The notes under the pieces were generated by a model that was not told the DNA's origin, searched no databases, and was given only the letters and a program-made list of their open reading frames with translations. The position numbers and the translations under genes were made by a program. From assembly GCF_008710135.1 (NCBI RefSeq), contig NZ_VYKK01000007.1, forward strand, positions 113,747-177,746: a stretch of 64,000 nt of DNA, given 5' to 3'. Source of the DNA: Paenibacillus spiritus. GTDB lineage: Bacteria > Bacillota > Bacilli > Paenibacillales > Paenibacillaceae. Each line of letters opens with the position of its first letter. Position 1 is the first letter of the stretch. This document shows positions 52,690 through 61,756 of the stretch, piece by piece.

Positions 52690-53727
52690 GTGAATCTTTC
52701 CCTCAGTGAAAGCAAGAAAAAAGCGCTCTATGGCCTCATCACCCAGCGCTATGATGTGCATATGTCCCGCTTCCCTTACGCCAAATACCCTTCCGAACCG
52801 CTTAAGGAATGGCGGAAGCAGTTTGCTGAGCCTCAACATGTCCGCCCGGACATGATCCGTTCTGCCTTGAACTGGCGATGTGGCTTTTGGCAGCGCAGTA
52901 ACGCGCCTTTTCCACAGAAGAAAATCGCCATTTCCGCCATTAAGGCATGGCCGGAGTTCATAGAACAAAAACTGACTGACCAAGCGGCAATTCTTTCGTT
53001 CTGGATGGACAAGCTCGGAGATACTACTTTCGGTTTTGACGCAGCAGCCTTTCTCCTGCATCTTCTCCATCCCCCCGATCTGGAACTGGCGGATACTCAG
53101 CGGCTAACTGCTATGCGTGATCTGCTTGCCGAGGTTGGGTACGAGGTACAACCTGAGGCATCTGCTTACAATCTCGTCGCTTTGTCGCTTTACACCGAGT
53201 TTTTCCGTAGCCTCCTGCCCAAGATGCAGTTACAGCACGGCGAGCGGGCAACTCTCAGGCTCGACCGGTTCCTCATGACATACGGGAACCGGGAGGCACT
53301 GGCCAAGCTCTCTGAAAAGTTTGGTCCCAGCGTTGAACCAATCGTTTCCTACTTGGACTGGGACGATCTGAACAGTGAGCATTTCCTTCCTGACAAAATA
53401 CTCGGACGCGCCAACGCCGATATTCTCTTCGCCTGTCTCTTGCTCGCCTTGGATCACAATCCCGATAAGGCATCCGTTCTGACTGTTGAAGGAGTTGTCG
53501 AGCTTCTCCCTCTCGGTAGCGGGGGCATTTGCAATCCGGGTAGCTATCATTACGCCATGATCGCCTTGTTTGGAGGACAGAAGGAGCGGGATTTCTTTGT
53601 ATTTGAGGATGAAGCTCTCTCAAAAGCATTCACTGAGCAGGCCAACAATTCTACACGTGACATGCGCTTCTATCGCAAGCACGGACATGCCAAGATCAGT
53701 ATCAACCCCAAATATATCAGTACCTAA
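52690..53727 (+). CDS. unrecognised protein of the mobile element
   Basis: The 345-residue protein starts at GTG 52690, behind TAGGAG at 9 nt. The N-terminus is rich in aromatic and basic residues ('YPSEPLKEWRKQFAEPQH', 'ALNWRCGFWQRSNAPFPQKK') and the middle is helical. It has no membrane segments or known motif. It probably belongs with the preceding gene as element cargo. Confidence 0.7.
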   Translation: MNLSLSESKKKALYGLITQRYDVHMSRFPYAKYPSEPLKEWRKQFAEPQHVRPDMIRSALNWRCGFWQRSNAPFPQKKIAISAIKAWPEFIEQKLTDQAAILSFWMDKLGDTTFGFDAAAFLLHLLHPPDLELADTQRLTAMRDLLAEVGYEVQPEASAYNLVALSLYTEFFRSLLPKMQLQHGERATLRLDRFLMTYGNREALAKLSEKFGPSVEPIVSYLDWDDLNSEHFLPDKILGRANADILFACLLLALDHNPDKASVLTVEGVVELLPLGSGGICNPGSYHYAMIALFGGQKERDFFVFEDEALSKAFTEQANNSTRDMRFYRKHGHAKISINPKYIST

Positions 53728-53833
53728 ACCTCACAAAGTTTCCTCAATTCCGTCATAGTCGACAAGGGCGATATGGACGATACAGGGTCTAAAATAATAT
53801 GGTCATTATCAAAAAGCATGGGAGTAAACGCAA

Positions 53834-54088
53834 ATGAAAAAGAAACCTCGACAGGAGATGGCACGCCTTACCGAGCAGGAGGATGACCTGCTTCAAAAAG
53901 TAGAAGCCACCCAGTATTTGCTTACGGCAATTATCCGTCATGTTGAAAGCGAACGTACCCTGGATTACAAATCAGCCCGATCCGTTCTCTTCGAAGCTCA
54001 TAGGCTCTTTGCTCAGGCAGATCGAAAACTCATGAAATGTCGCCTCAAACAAATCTATTTCAAAAGCCATACACATGACGAAACGTAA
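53834..54088 (+). CDS. small helical protein of unknown function
   Basis: The 84-residue protein starts at ATG behind GGGAG at 9 nt. It is charged and helical with heptad-like spacing ('LTEQEDDLLQKVEATQYLLT'), so possibly a short coiled coil. No family is recognised. It lies between the 345-residue gene and the convergent XRE gene. Confidence 0.6.
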   Translation: MKKKPRQEMARLTEQEDDLLQKVEATQYLLTAIIRHVESERTLDYKSARSVLFEAHRLFAQADRKLMKCRLKQIYFKSHTHDET

Positions 54089-54130
54089 AAAGGCAAGCAA
54101 ACTAGCCTACGCTAATCGCTCACCCCCTAA

Positions 54131-54496
54131 TTATCTCTCGATTTTCTCCTGATCCAGCGTATCGAACATATCCTTGGCCATGCGCTGGACCAGTTTCACC
54201 TCTGCCAGGCTACGTTCACGTAGCAAGGAAATATGGATATCCAGAACGTTTTGCTTGTCCTTTTCCTCCTCCAGCACTTCCAATCGGCCGAACTTTAGAG
54301 CCTCCGCCGGGTCGGCCTCCAGGGCTGACATAATCCTTTCCAACGAGTTAAGGGAGATATTCCGCTTTCCCCGTTCCACCCCACCGATATACGTATCTTG
54401 AAGGTCAGCCATTTCAGCAAGCTTTGCTTGCGACAGACCCTTTTGTATTCTGAGTTGCTTTATTCTAGCTCCTACCAGCGTCAAAAAATCCGCCAT
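54131..54496 (-). CDS. XRE family transcriptional regulator
   Basis: The 121-residue protein has a helix-turn-helix at residues 8-62 ('ARIKQLRIQKGLSQAKLAEM', 'YIGGVERGKRNISLNSLERI') and a helical tail for dimerisation. The start follows AGGTGGTAGGGG. It is the only leftward gene of the element and faces the 170-residue gene across about 180 nt, the layout of an element repressor controlling the divergent module. Confidence 0.9.
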   Translation of the reverse strand: MADFLTLVGARIKQLRIQKGLSQAKLAEMADLQDTYIGGVERGKRNISLNSLERIMSALEADPAEALKFGRLEVLEEEKDKQNVLDIHISLLRERSLAEVKLVQRMAKDMFDTLDQEKIER

Positions 54497-54677
54497 CCCC
54501 TACCACCTCTACTCTCAAGCGTAAGGATTAGAGCCTGCCTCCGACAGGATAACAAACTACAAGAAAATGCTGTAAATATAACTTATAAGTTCGTATAATG
54601 GAATTACTGAACGATTAGTGCTGGTAGAACACTTATAGAACGCTAATCGACAATCTTACATGAGAGGATGCAATAAC

Positions 54678-55190
54678 ATGTCACGTATAGAAGTCATACA
54701 GGAAGCCCCTTTGACCGACGATCCCCTCTACGCTCACGAGATCATTGGATACGTCCTCGTCACCTGCAAAGAGCTGGGTATGGAACGGTACCATGGAGAT
54801 CACCTCGCAGTGCAGACAGCTATCCAGATCAAGAAGACCAGTCCAAAGGTTGCCGAACGTGCTTTCAACAACGCGAGTTCCCTAAGCAAGACGAAGGGTA
54901 TGGGCGTAGGAGAGCTGATGAAGTGGAGCAAAGCCAAGTCCCTAATGAAGAAACCCGTGGCACAAGAGATTCTGGATAGAATCTCCGCTGATGAGGAATT
55001 GGATAGCAAAGAGGTTTCCGAAATCCAAGCCGCTGGATACCTAAGTCTGGCTGCGCTGGAACTGAATTTCTTGAGTGGGCAGCTTACACCGCTTGAGATG
55101 GAGTTCAACTATCAGCTTAGGGTATTGCCCCCAGACAAGGCTAATACTTTCGGCCTGAACTTCCTAGGGCTGGAATTGGAAGAAAATTAA
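54678..55190 (+). CDS. unrecognised helical protein of the mobile element
   Basis: The product is about 170 residues from ATG 54678, behind GAGG; an ATG at 54660 has no site. It is mostly helical: 'YAHEIIGYVLVTCKELGMER', 'KVAERAFNNASSLSKTKGMG'. No domain is recognised. It is the first gene of the rightward unit opposite the XRE gene and so probably under its control. Confidence 0.65.
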   Translation: MSRIEVIQEAPLTDDPLYAHEIIGYVLVTCKELGMERYHGDHLAVQTAIQIKKTSPKVAERAFNNASSLSKTKGMGVGELMKWSKAKSLMKKPVAQEILDRISADEELDSKEVSEIQAAGYLSLAALELNFLSGQLTPLEMEFNYQLRVLPPDKANTFGLNFLGLELEEN

Positions 55191-55273
55191 GGGGCGAGTA
55201 TGAAACTCACTCTACTTCCTACTTCCATATTACTGATCCAATTTCACAATATTAGCTCAAGGAGCAGATCGCA

Positions 55274-56599
55274 TTGACAAGCAAACAATTTACAACATTT
55301 CGAATTCCAATACTCAAATTTTACTCGCTGGGGCTGCTGCTTTTGACGGCAACCCTTCTGTTGGTCTCCTGCACAAATAAGCCGCCTAGCCAAGACAAGC
55401 AGATCAAGGTCGTTCAGGAGTTTTTCCAGGCTATCATGACTCACAATACCCAGTACGATGAGAGCCTATCTGACCAAGTATCCGATTCCGGCAAGCTGTG
55501 GACATATGCTGAACAAGCTGGGCTGACCAAGCAACTCTCCCCAAGTTATCTTGATCCTTACAACTTTAACTCCTCATATACGGTATACTCAGAGGTCGAA
55601 GAGAATCTAATGGAGGAGTTTCGTCCAATAATCAACTACTTGCAAGGTTATGAAATGGACGACCTTACCTTCGACTACAATAAGGAGCTCGAGGTAATAA
55701 CCGTCTCCATTAAGCCGGACCGCGTAGCTAATGGTATCTATTTTCTCAATGACCCGAGCACGCCCCTCTTTTTCACTTTCTATGTAGACAATGTCAAGGA
55801 AGACGGTGTAAAGATCGTTTCAATGGCCTGCGCTCAGCCTGATGCTGTTATCAATAAGTATGAGTGGTACACGAAGGAAGCCTTGCAGGACCTAAAGGAC
55901 CAGTATGGTCATGTCTCAAGAGAAGCGGATACAGGAGTTTTAGCTGAGGCAACACCACCTTCAGTGCCAGCCTCGGATATTGAACCTACAGCCCCCCCGC
56001 AGGACGAGACACTGAACGATGAGGAATACGTCACTGACTTAGATGAACCCCTTGAGGGAGACACCCCAGAACTAGAGGCTATCCTTCGCTCCGGCAATGG
56101 TACCTCGCTAGTGAAGGCAGAATGGCTTCCAGGGGCATCAGAAGTTGCAATTCCGCTACATTTTGGATCGGTAGAAGCAGAACTTCTGCTTGGAGAAGAG
56201 TATCCGAATGGCGTAAAATCGCTTGTTGTGTTCCCTTCTTCAGGACGGGCTTGGTCACTGGACCCCGGCGATTATGAGGATAGCAGCGCCTTTGATAATT
56301 ACGGTGACCTGCAGTCCGGCTATCGCCTGCAAGCCGGAGTCTACGATTTTGACGGTGATGGTACAAACGAATTACTACTTGCAGCCGGGGATCTTCAAAC
56401 AGACAGTAGCTTATGGGTCTTCTCTTTCGACGATGCAGCTGATCCAGAACAGGGCAATCCACTTACTCAGCAACTTGCGCTCAATGGACAAACATATTTT
56501 GCACTGGAAGGAAATATGCTACAGGTTCCTTATGGTTCTCAAGGCCTTTACGAAGCTTTTAGATATGAAGGTAATAAATTCGTGAAGGTGTCTGAGTGA
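55274..56599 (+). CDS. element-encoded lipoprotein with FG-GAP/EF-hand-like segment
   Basis: The 441-residue protein starts at TTG 55274, behind AAGGAG at 9 nt. The signal ends in LLLVSC, a lipobox. An N-terminal domain (about 40-200) has a 'VVQEFFQAIM' start similar to NTF2-like folds. An acidic Pro/Glu linker follows, then a beta-rich part with 'VYDFDGDGTNELLLAAGD', a calcium-loop FG-GAP/VCBS-type motif, near residue 358. It is surface-anchored; such element lipoproteins may act in exclusion or mating, but that is a guess. Confidence 0.75.
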   Translation: MTSKQFTTFRIPILKFYSLGLLLLTATLLLVSCTNKPPSQDKQIKVVQEFFQAIMTHNTQYDESLSDQVSDSGKLWTYAEQAGLTKQLSPSYLDPYNFNSSYTVYSEVEENLMEEFRPIINYLQGYEMDDLTFDYNKELEVITVSIKPDRVANGIYFLNDPSTPLFFTFYVDNVKEDGVKIVSMACAQPDAVINKYEWYTKEALQDLKDQYGHVSREADTGVLAEATPPSVPASDIEPTAPPQDETLNDEEYVTDLDEPLEGDTPELEAILRSGNGTSLVKAEWLPGASEVAIPLHFGSVEAELLLGEEYPNGVKSLVVFPSSGRAWSLDPGDYEDSSAFDNYGDLQSGYRLQAGVYDFDGDGTNELLLAAGDLQTDSSLWVFSFDDAADPEQGNPLTQQLALNGQTYFALEGNMLQVPYGSQGLYEAFRYEGNKFVKVSE

Positions 56600-56912
56600 T
56601 GAATTCCTGTGCCAAAGGTATTTTCAGTATGACTACTCTACCAAGTTCGCGTATTCTTGATTTCCCAAGATTCTTGTTGACAGATGTGGGGGTTTCCTGA
56701 TACCATGCTAATACAATTCAATACTTGGCCGAGGCAATGAAGGATCTGATGATGAGAAAACTATCTCTAGGATCGAAACGCCACGTAAAAGCGAATCTTA
56801 ATATGATGAGCGCCAGTGAAAAGACCTGCAAGGCAGGGGTCTTTTTGCTGGCGCTCTTTTTTTGTCTCTTTTTCGCGCCATGACCTCAAAACCCATAACG
56901 AAAAGGAGTGCA
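56600..56912. other. intergenic region with a nested-stem terminator
   Basis: About 310 nt without a gene. The one structure is the large hairpin at 56808-56864; the remainder shows no repeat. Confidence 0.6.
56808..56864 (+). terminator. nested-stem Rho-independent terminator
   Basis: An outer stem GAGCGCCAG / CTGGCGCTC encloses an inner AAAAGACC / GGTCTTTT stem, and a run of seven T follows. It ends the lipoprotein transcript before the next gene. Confidence 0.9.
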
Positions 56913-57416
56913 ATGCCAATGTCTACTAGTCAAAAATCTTCAAAAAAACGAACCAAAAAGAAGGCCCCCAACCACTCAAAGGCTTCATCAAAGGTGCAAA
57001 CTGAATCCACCCTTGACTTCGACTTCAGCAGCCTTCGTCCTGTCCGCAGCAAACAAGGCAGCTACAGATCAACCGAGCCTAGCATGCTGACCATTGTAAA
57101 CACCAAGAAGAATGGAAAGCGGATCGTGCTAGCCCCGGAAATCGTTGAGACAATTGGCTCCCCATCGGAAGTTGAGATATTCCTCAATGACTCTGGGCTA
57201 GTCATTACTGAGGCTCTCTTTAGCGGTGACAATACCTTTCAGTTGAGAACATCTGCGAACAGGTACGTCATCTACGCGGCCGAACTGGTGCAGGAGGTCA
57301 CGGAAATTTTCAATTTGGATTTTTACAACACAACATCCTTGTCATTTCGAACGGTGCAGTATATTAACCGGGAGGACGATACCGTCGCCTTTGTCGATCT
57401 AACTACGCAAGGATAG
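56913..57416 (+). CDS. basic-tailed protein of the mobile element, possibly AbrB-like
   Basis: The product is about 167 residues from ATG 56913 (or 56919), behind AAAAGGAG. The first 30 residues are very basic ('KKRTKKKAPNHSKASSKVQT'), suited to nucleic acid. The folded part has 'KKNGKRIVLAPEIVETIG' and 'VEIFLNDSGLVITEA', which loosely resembles a swapped-hairpin AbrB strand pattern. It lies 114 nt upstream of the primase-helicase gene and might be an accessory replication factor. Confidence in the fold is low. Confidence 0.6.
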   Translation: MPMSTSQKSSKKRTKKKAPNHSKASSKVQTESTLDFDFSSLRPVRSKQGSYRSTEPSMLTIVNTKKNGKRIVLAPEIVETIGSPSEVEIFLNDSGLVITEALFSGDNTFQLRTSANRYVIYAAELVQEVTEIFNLDFYNTTSLSFRTVQYINREDDTVAFVDLTTQG

Positions 57417-57530
57417 GCTTGATTGGGTAGAGCTGCCCGATTCTCCAATCGGGCAGTTCCATTCCTTCACGTCTCAGTAAAAACTACGGGGAAATTGAAA
57501 TTCAACACAACGATACGGAGTTGAAAATAA

Positions 57531-60503
57531 ATGATAAGAAGTACGGAACCTAATCTACTGACAGCAAATGCCTTGAACACAATGACACCGGGAGAAGCGG
57601 CGGAAGCTATGGCCTCAGCCAAAGTGGGACCGAAATACCTTCCTGTTTGCCCTCCCGATCATCAGCATGTTTCCAAGCAGCATGCCGCAACTTGCATGCG
57701 TCCTGGAAAAGCGCCCACCATTGGAAATTGGCGCGAAAAGGCATCGGACGATCTGACTATCTTGCAGAAATGGTTCGGACGACACCCGAACCGCAACCTC
57801 GGGATGACACTGGGTGGAGAGGTCGGTATCGTCGGATTCGATGTCGACGGCGAATACGGAAAAGTAAGAATGGAAGAGCTTTTTGATGGTAACATTCCTG
57901 AAACATGGCAGTTTTCTACTCCCGGAGACGGTATGCGATTTCTGTTCAGCGTGCCCAAGGACCAGCGGATTCGGAAACTCACTGATGCCCTTCCAAGTGG
58001 TGAACACCAAGAACTGGCCCTTCTTGCTGACGGTCAAATGACTGTCCTTCCACCTTCCCTGCACGGAAACGGCGGGCAATATCGCTGGATGCCAGGAAAA
58101 GGTCCTGGAGATGTGCCGCTGGCAGCTCTTCCCGAAGAAGTGCTCACTACGATGCGAACACACATTACCAGTAGCAGTTTCCATAAAACACAAAATGCGA
58201 ACATAGGACCAGCCGGGAGGAAAACAGTGAGGCTCAGAAGAGGCAACAGACCACATAGTTCGGCATCGTTCACCACCTTGCCCGACCCAGACTTGCAGAA
58301 GCTGGCTGAAAAATGCCACCAGGTCCAGCAAGCCGTTGACGAGCAAGCCTGTGGCGGATGCCATGAGGAGCGCTGGCACATGATCACCTCCATGCTCGTC
58401 AAGGCAGGGTATCCAAGTGCGGCTCTAGCCTTCTCAGAGCTGAGCGAGAAACACGATAACCGCAGTGAAATTCGTATTCAGGATATGGATAAAGAGAGGG
58501 AGGTTACCAATTATGGACCTACTCGCTGTGTGACTCTCGGTTGTAATGCTGAGCAAATTGCCTCTTGTCAGGGCTCAGTAAGAAAGAACCAGCGAACAAA
58601 GACACCCTCCAATACTCCTGTGACGCTTCTTTCCGTTAGGGCTATAACCGTGGCAGAAGAGCCAACGTCATCCGCCAATTACGCTAATTTAATTGATAAT
58701 AAGTATGCTCTGAATAACGACAATCTCTGTGCGGTTCGTGTAAACGGGGACGGTTCGGTAGACTTTAAACCGTTAGCAAATTTCGTTGCACGAATCGCAA
58801 AGAGTGTCATGAGAGACGATGGAGCCGAGCGTACCACCATGTACGAAATCGATGGGGTCATTATCTCCTCCGGGAAGAAACTGTCTCCCGTCCGAATTCC
58901 CGCCAGTGAATTTGAAAACATGAAATGGTTGTCCATGTGGGGTCCAGAACCGAACATTCTGCCTGGTAATAACATCCGGGATAGTGTACGTCACGCTATC
59001 CAGTCTACAGCGCCGAGAGCTGAGAACAAGCAGGTATTTGCACACTTAGGTTGGATCAAGATCGACTCAAAATGGAAGTATCTCCACGCCGGAGGGGCAA
59101 TCGGGCACTCAGGCATAGAGGTAGAGCTGGAACCAAGGTTGACAAACTATTTGCTTCCCGAAACTCCATTTAATCCCCAGCAGGCTATGATTGCCAGCAT
59201 CAAGCTTCTGGACATAGCGCCGCGTAGCGTGACGCTTGTACTGTGGAGTCTAATATTCCTGACCCCACTTTGCGAGATTCTGCGGCAAGTGAATCTGGAA
59301 CCGAAGTTTCTCGTCTGGCTTCATGGCTACACTGGATCAAGGAAGACCTCAATCGCGAAGCTCTTCCTCTGCCATTTCGGAAATTTGCTGGAGCATCCGA
59401 CTGCCAGCTTCAAGGATACTGCGAACTCAGTGGAAAAGCGCGGATTTGATACAAAGGACTCGCTTTTGCTCATAGATGACTATCACCCGACCAGTTCTCC
59501 ACAGGAGGGCAAGAAGATGGAACAGCTCGCACAGCAAGTTCTAAGAGGGTACGGTGACCGAGTCGGACGAGGAAGGATGAAGCAGGACACCAGCCTTAGA
59601 CCTGATTACCCGCCCCGAGGCATGGCGATCATCACCGCAGAAGACATGTTAGGTGGTGCCTCTAGCGTTGCCCGCCTCTTCCCCGCTGAGCTCGGACCAG
59701 ATGATGTCAATCTCAAGCGATTGACAAGGGCACAGCAAAAATCCGAAAAACTAAGTGAAGCGATGGCTGGTTATATCATGTGGCTGGAGAAAATGATGAA
59801 CTCCCCACGCGACCACAACTTGAAAGATATGTTTGTCCAAAAACGAAATAGTGCGTCTAATCAGGGGGTTCATGGCAGACTGGTTGAGGCTTCTGGGCTG
59901 CTCCATATCGGCCTCCATTTCGGGTTAGAATATGCCGAAAGCGTAGGCGCAATTGAGGCTTCAAAGAAAAGACAGCTTCTTGAGCAAGCTTGGGAACTGT
60001 TCCTAAGTGCGGCTAATGAGCAAGGGGAGAAGGTAAACGAGGTCAAAGCAACTACTAGGTTTATGACGATCGTTTCTCAGTTGCTTGCCAACCATAGTGT
60101 CTACTGCGACAAACTACAAGCAACTAATGAGCTAAACTTAGCACCAAGAAATGGCATCCATGTAGGTTGGCATGACGACACCTACTACTATTTTCTGCCC
60201 GATCTGCTCTACAACACGGTGAATCATTTCTTGTCCAAACAAGGAGAGCATTTCCCGATCTCCTCTACGACGCTATGGAAAGAACTTGCAGCCGAAGGTC
60301 TGTTGTATACGGAGACCTACTCAGAGAAAGGGAAGCAACGCTGCCATAGACTTGTGAAAAAAACAGTGCACAAACAACGTCAACGACTACTCTGGCTGAA
60401 ACGTCAGGCATTGCATGATGAGGCCAAGGAAACGATGCCACAGCGGATGAAAAGGAAGCCTGTTTCCCTCAGCAGCGACGATCTCAAAGAATTGGATCTT
60501 TGA
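57531..60503 (+). CDS. primase-polymerase/DUF927 helicase (replication protein)
   Basis: The 990-residue protein starts at ATG behind CGGAG. Residues about 30-210 form an archaeo-eukaryotic Prim-Pol domain: 'GIVGFDVDGEYGKVRMEE' holds the DxD metal site near 102 and 'MTVLPPSLHGNGGQYRW' the hPPSxH motif near 174. A 'CGGCHEERWHMI' PriCT-like helix follows. The C-terminal half is a DUF927-type ATPase with P-loop 'WLHGYTGSRKTSIAKLFL' near 598; Arg replaces the second Gly of GxxGxGKS. It makes the element self-replicating. It is followed by a motif-rich noncoding region that may be its origin. Confidence 0.85.
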   Translation: MIRSTEPNLLTANALNTMTPGEAAEAMASAKVGPKYLPVCPPDHQHVSKQHAATCMRPGKAPTIGNWREKASDDLTILQKWFGRHPNRNLGMTLGGEVGIVGFDVDGEYGKVRMEELFDGNIPETWQFSTPGDGMRFLFSVPKDQRIRKLTDALPSGEHQELALLADGQMTVLPPSLHGNGGQYRWMPGKGPGDVPLAALPEEVLTTMRTHITSSSFHKTQNANIGPAGRKTVRLRRGNRPHSSASFTTLPDPDLQKLAEKCHQVQQAVDEQACGGCHEERWHMITSMLVKAGYPSAALAFSELSEKHDNRSEIRIQDMDKEREVTNYGPTRCVTLGCNAEQIASCQGSVRKNQRTKTPSNTPVTLLSVRAITVAEEPTSSANYANLIDNKYALNNDNLCAVRVNGDGSVDFKPLANFVARIAKSVMRDDGAERTTMYEIDGVIISSGKKLSPVRIPASEFENMKWLSMWGPEPNILPGNNIRDSVRHAIQSTAPRAENKQVFAHLGWIKIDSKWKYLHAGGAIGHSGIEVELEPRLTNYLLPETPFNPQQAMIASIKLLDIAPRSVTLVLWSLIFLTPLCEILRQVNLEPKFLVWLHGYTGSRKTSIAKLFLCHFGNLLEHPTASFKDTANSVEKRGFDTKDSLLLIDDYHPTSSPQEGKKMEQLAQQVLRGYGDRVGRGRMKQDTSLRPDYPPRGMAIITAEDMLGGASSVARLFPAELGPDDVNLKRLTRAQQKSEKLSEAMAGYIMWLEKMMNSPRDHNLKDMFVQKRNSASNQGVHGRLVEASGLLHIGLHFGLEYAESVGAIEASKKRQLLEQAWELFLSAANEQGEKVNEVKATTRFMTIVSQLLANHSVYCDKLQATNELNLAPRNGIHVGWHDDTYYYFLPDLLYNTVNHFLSKQGEHFPISSTTLWKELAAEGLLYTETYSEKGKQRCHRLVKKTVHKQRQRLLWLKRQALHDEAKETMPQRMKRKPVSLSSDDLKELDL

Positions 60504-60507
60504 CAAC

Positions 60508-60915
60508 TGCCCCTCTTGCTGGGGCATTGCCCCCTTGAATACTCCGGGATGGGGGCAGGAGAGACCTATGCTGGACAAAGGATTTTGGGAGTGATGCCCC
60601 CTTTGCCTCCATATAAAAAAAGAAAGAGAAGAAAAAATCCCCCCACCTGACAAAATAAATGCTCTCCCTCCCCCCGATTTCGGGGGCAAGGGGGCACAGA
60701 GCCAAATCCGATGCGTCGTAAGGATTTCCTGTGCTCAGTGTCCGGGGCGCGATCCCACCGACAGGGGCAAAGAAGCTGATGCTGTGGGTTCTGGGCTAAA
60801 AATGTTGTTCACGAGGTCTTGTCAGTAAAGTGGCTATATAGACAAACTGCAAGTATGAATCAAACGCAATTATAAATGGATATTATTACCTTGTACCCCT
60901 GGAGTAACAGGGGCA
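60508..60915. repeat. nine GGGGCA motifs: candidate replication origin
   Basis: GGGGCA or its complement occurs at 60508, 60521, 60528, 60552, 60595, 60683, 60691, 60774 and 60910. Five of the nine are the longer GGGGGCA. About 0.2 copies would be expected by chance in 410 nt on both strands. They lie in the noncoding gap directly after the primase-helicase gene, in mixed orientation, beside an AT-rich run at 60612-60640. This is iteron-like; part of the effect may come from stem pairing such as 60521 with 60528. Confidence 0.55.
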
Positions 60916-60942
60916 CTACTATCCATTTGGAGGCGACCCACT

Positions 60943-61107
60943 TTGATTCAGATTATATGTAAAACCGACCTTTCCCAATGCTACCGGTTACTACTCATGC
61001 ACGATAACGAATGCTTCACGATTGTGCTGTCACCAAAGGAAGTGCAGAATTCAGAGCTTGAAACCTATTTACGCGAGCAATGTGGACAGGAGAGTGATGT
61101 GAGATGA
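60943..61107 (+). CDS. small protein (54 residues) upstream of the JAB gene
   Basis: TTG 60943 follows GGAGG at 9 nt. The product begins 'MIQIICKTDLSQCYRLLLMH' and ends 'LETYLREQCGQESDVR'. The stop overlaps the JAB gene start by 4 nt (ATGA), so the two are coupled. The overlap and strong ribosome site support a real gene. The family is unknown. Confidence 0.75.
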   Translation: MIQIICKTDLSQCYRLLLMHDNECFTIVLSPKEVQNSELETYLREQCGQESDVR

Positions 61108-61565
61108 CCAAAGCCAGCCGTCCAGCCAAACGAATTCAGGTTGTCAGCCTTCGCATGGTGAGAGAGCGCACATCGCTTCTATATCCTCAGCGAAAGATCA
61201 CCACGCCCAAAGATGCCGCCAATCTCTTTCATCAGTTTATAGGGAATTGCGACAGGGAAGTCTTCTGCATTATGACGCTGGACACGAAGAACCAGCCGAC
61301 CGCCTTGCATGAAGTCTCCAGCGGAACACTGAATGCTTCTCTGGTACACCCAAGGGAGACCTTCAAACTCGCCATTCTAGCAAATGCAGCTTCCATCATC
61401 GGATGTCATAACCATCCGAGCGGTGACCCGACTCCTAGCCCCGAAGATGTGGAACTTACGGAACGTATCCGGGATACGGGCTCACTTATGGGTATTGATC
61501 TTCTCGACCACATCGTGCTAGGCGAAGGAAACTTCATCAGCCTGAAAGAACGGGGACATCCATAG
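61104..61565 (+). CDS. JAB/RadC-like metalloprotein
   Basis: The 153-residue protein has the RadC/JAB (MPN-like) motif 'CHNHPSGDPTPSPEDVELTE' near residue 100, with the preceding 'ALHEVSSGTLNASLVHPRET' and final 'LLDHIVLGEGNFISLKERG'. It lacks the helix-hairpin-helix of chromosomal RadC, as usual for mobile-element copies. The role is unknown; peptidase or deubiquitinase-like chemistry is only a fold-based idea. It is part of the recombination module. Confidence 0.9.
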   Translation: MTKASRPAKRIQVVSLRMVRERTSLLYPQRKITTPKDAANLFHQFIGNCDREVFCIMTLDTKNQPTALHEVSSGTLNASLVHPRETFKLAILANAASIIGCHNHPSGDPTPSPEDVELTERIRDTGSLMGIDLLDHIVLGEGNFISLKERGHP

Positions 61566-61584
61566 AACGGGAGTTGAATCTCTG

Positions 61585-61746
61585 ATGCATACAGTTCTAA
61601 CACCAAACGAGCAAGACTTATTCATCGACATCCTTGCCGATATGATCTGCCGATACCTTGACGACGAAAAGGAACGGCAGCAGCGTGCAGCCTTCTGGCT
61701 AAGATTCTTTGAAAATTTGGGCATTGAAGCCCGAATCGTAGCGTAA
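61585..61746 (+). CDS. small protein (53 residues) before the recombinases
   Basis: ATG 61585 starts 'MHTVLTPNEQDLFIDILADM' and the frame ends 'LGIEARIVA' at 61746, 10 nt before the recombinase start. An AACGGGAG site lies about 10 nt upstream. It is helical and acidic at the start. Small genes of this kind sit beside serine recombinase genes in other elements. The family is not recognised. Confidence 0.7.
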   Translation: MHTVLTPNEQDLFIDILADMICRYLDDEKERQQRAAFWLRFFENLGIEARIVA

Positions 61747-61756
61747 GGGCAACTAT

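Noticed and set aside
57615..58379. 254-codon minus-strand frame inside the primase gene
   Set aside because: It is antisense to the Prim-Pol motifs and has no homology or start signal.
60943..61565. Type II toxin-antitoxin reading of the small gene plus JAB gene
   Set aside because: The 4-nt overlap fits, but neither product resembles a toxin or antitoxin, and JAB genes in such modules are common mobile-element passengers.
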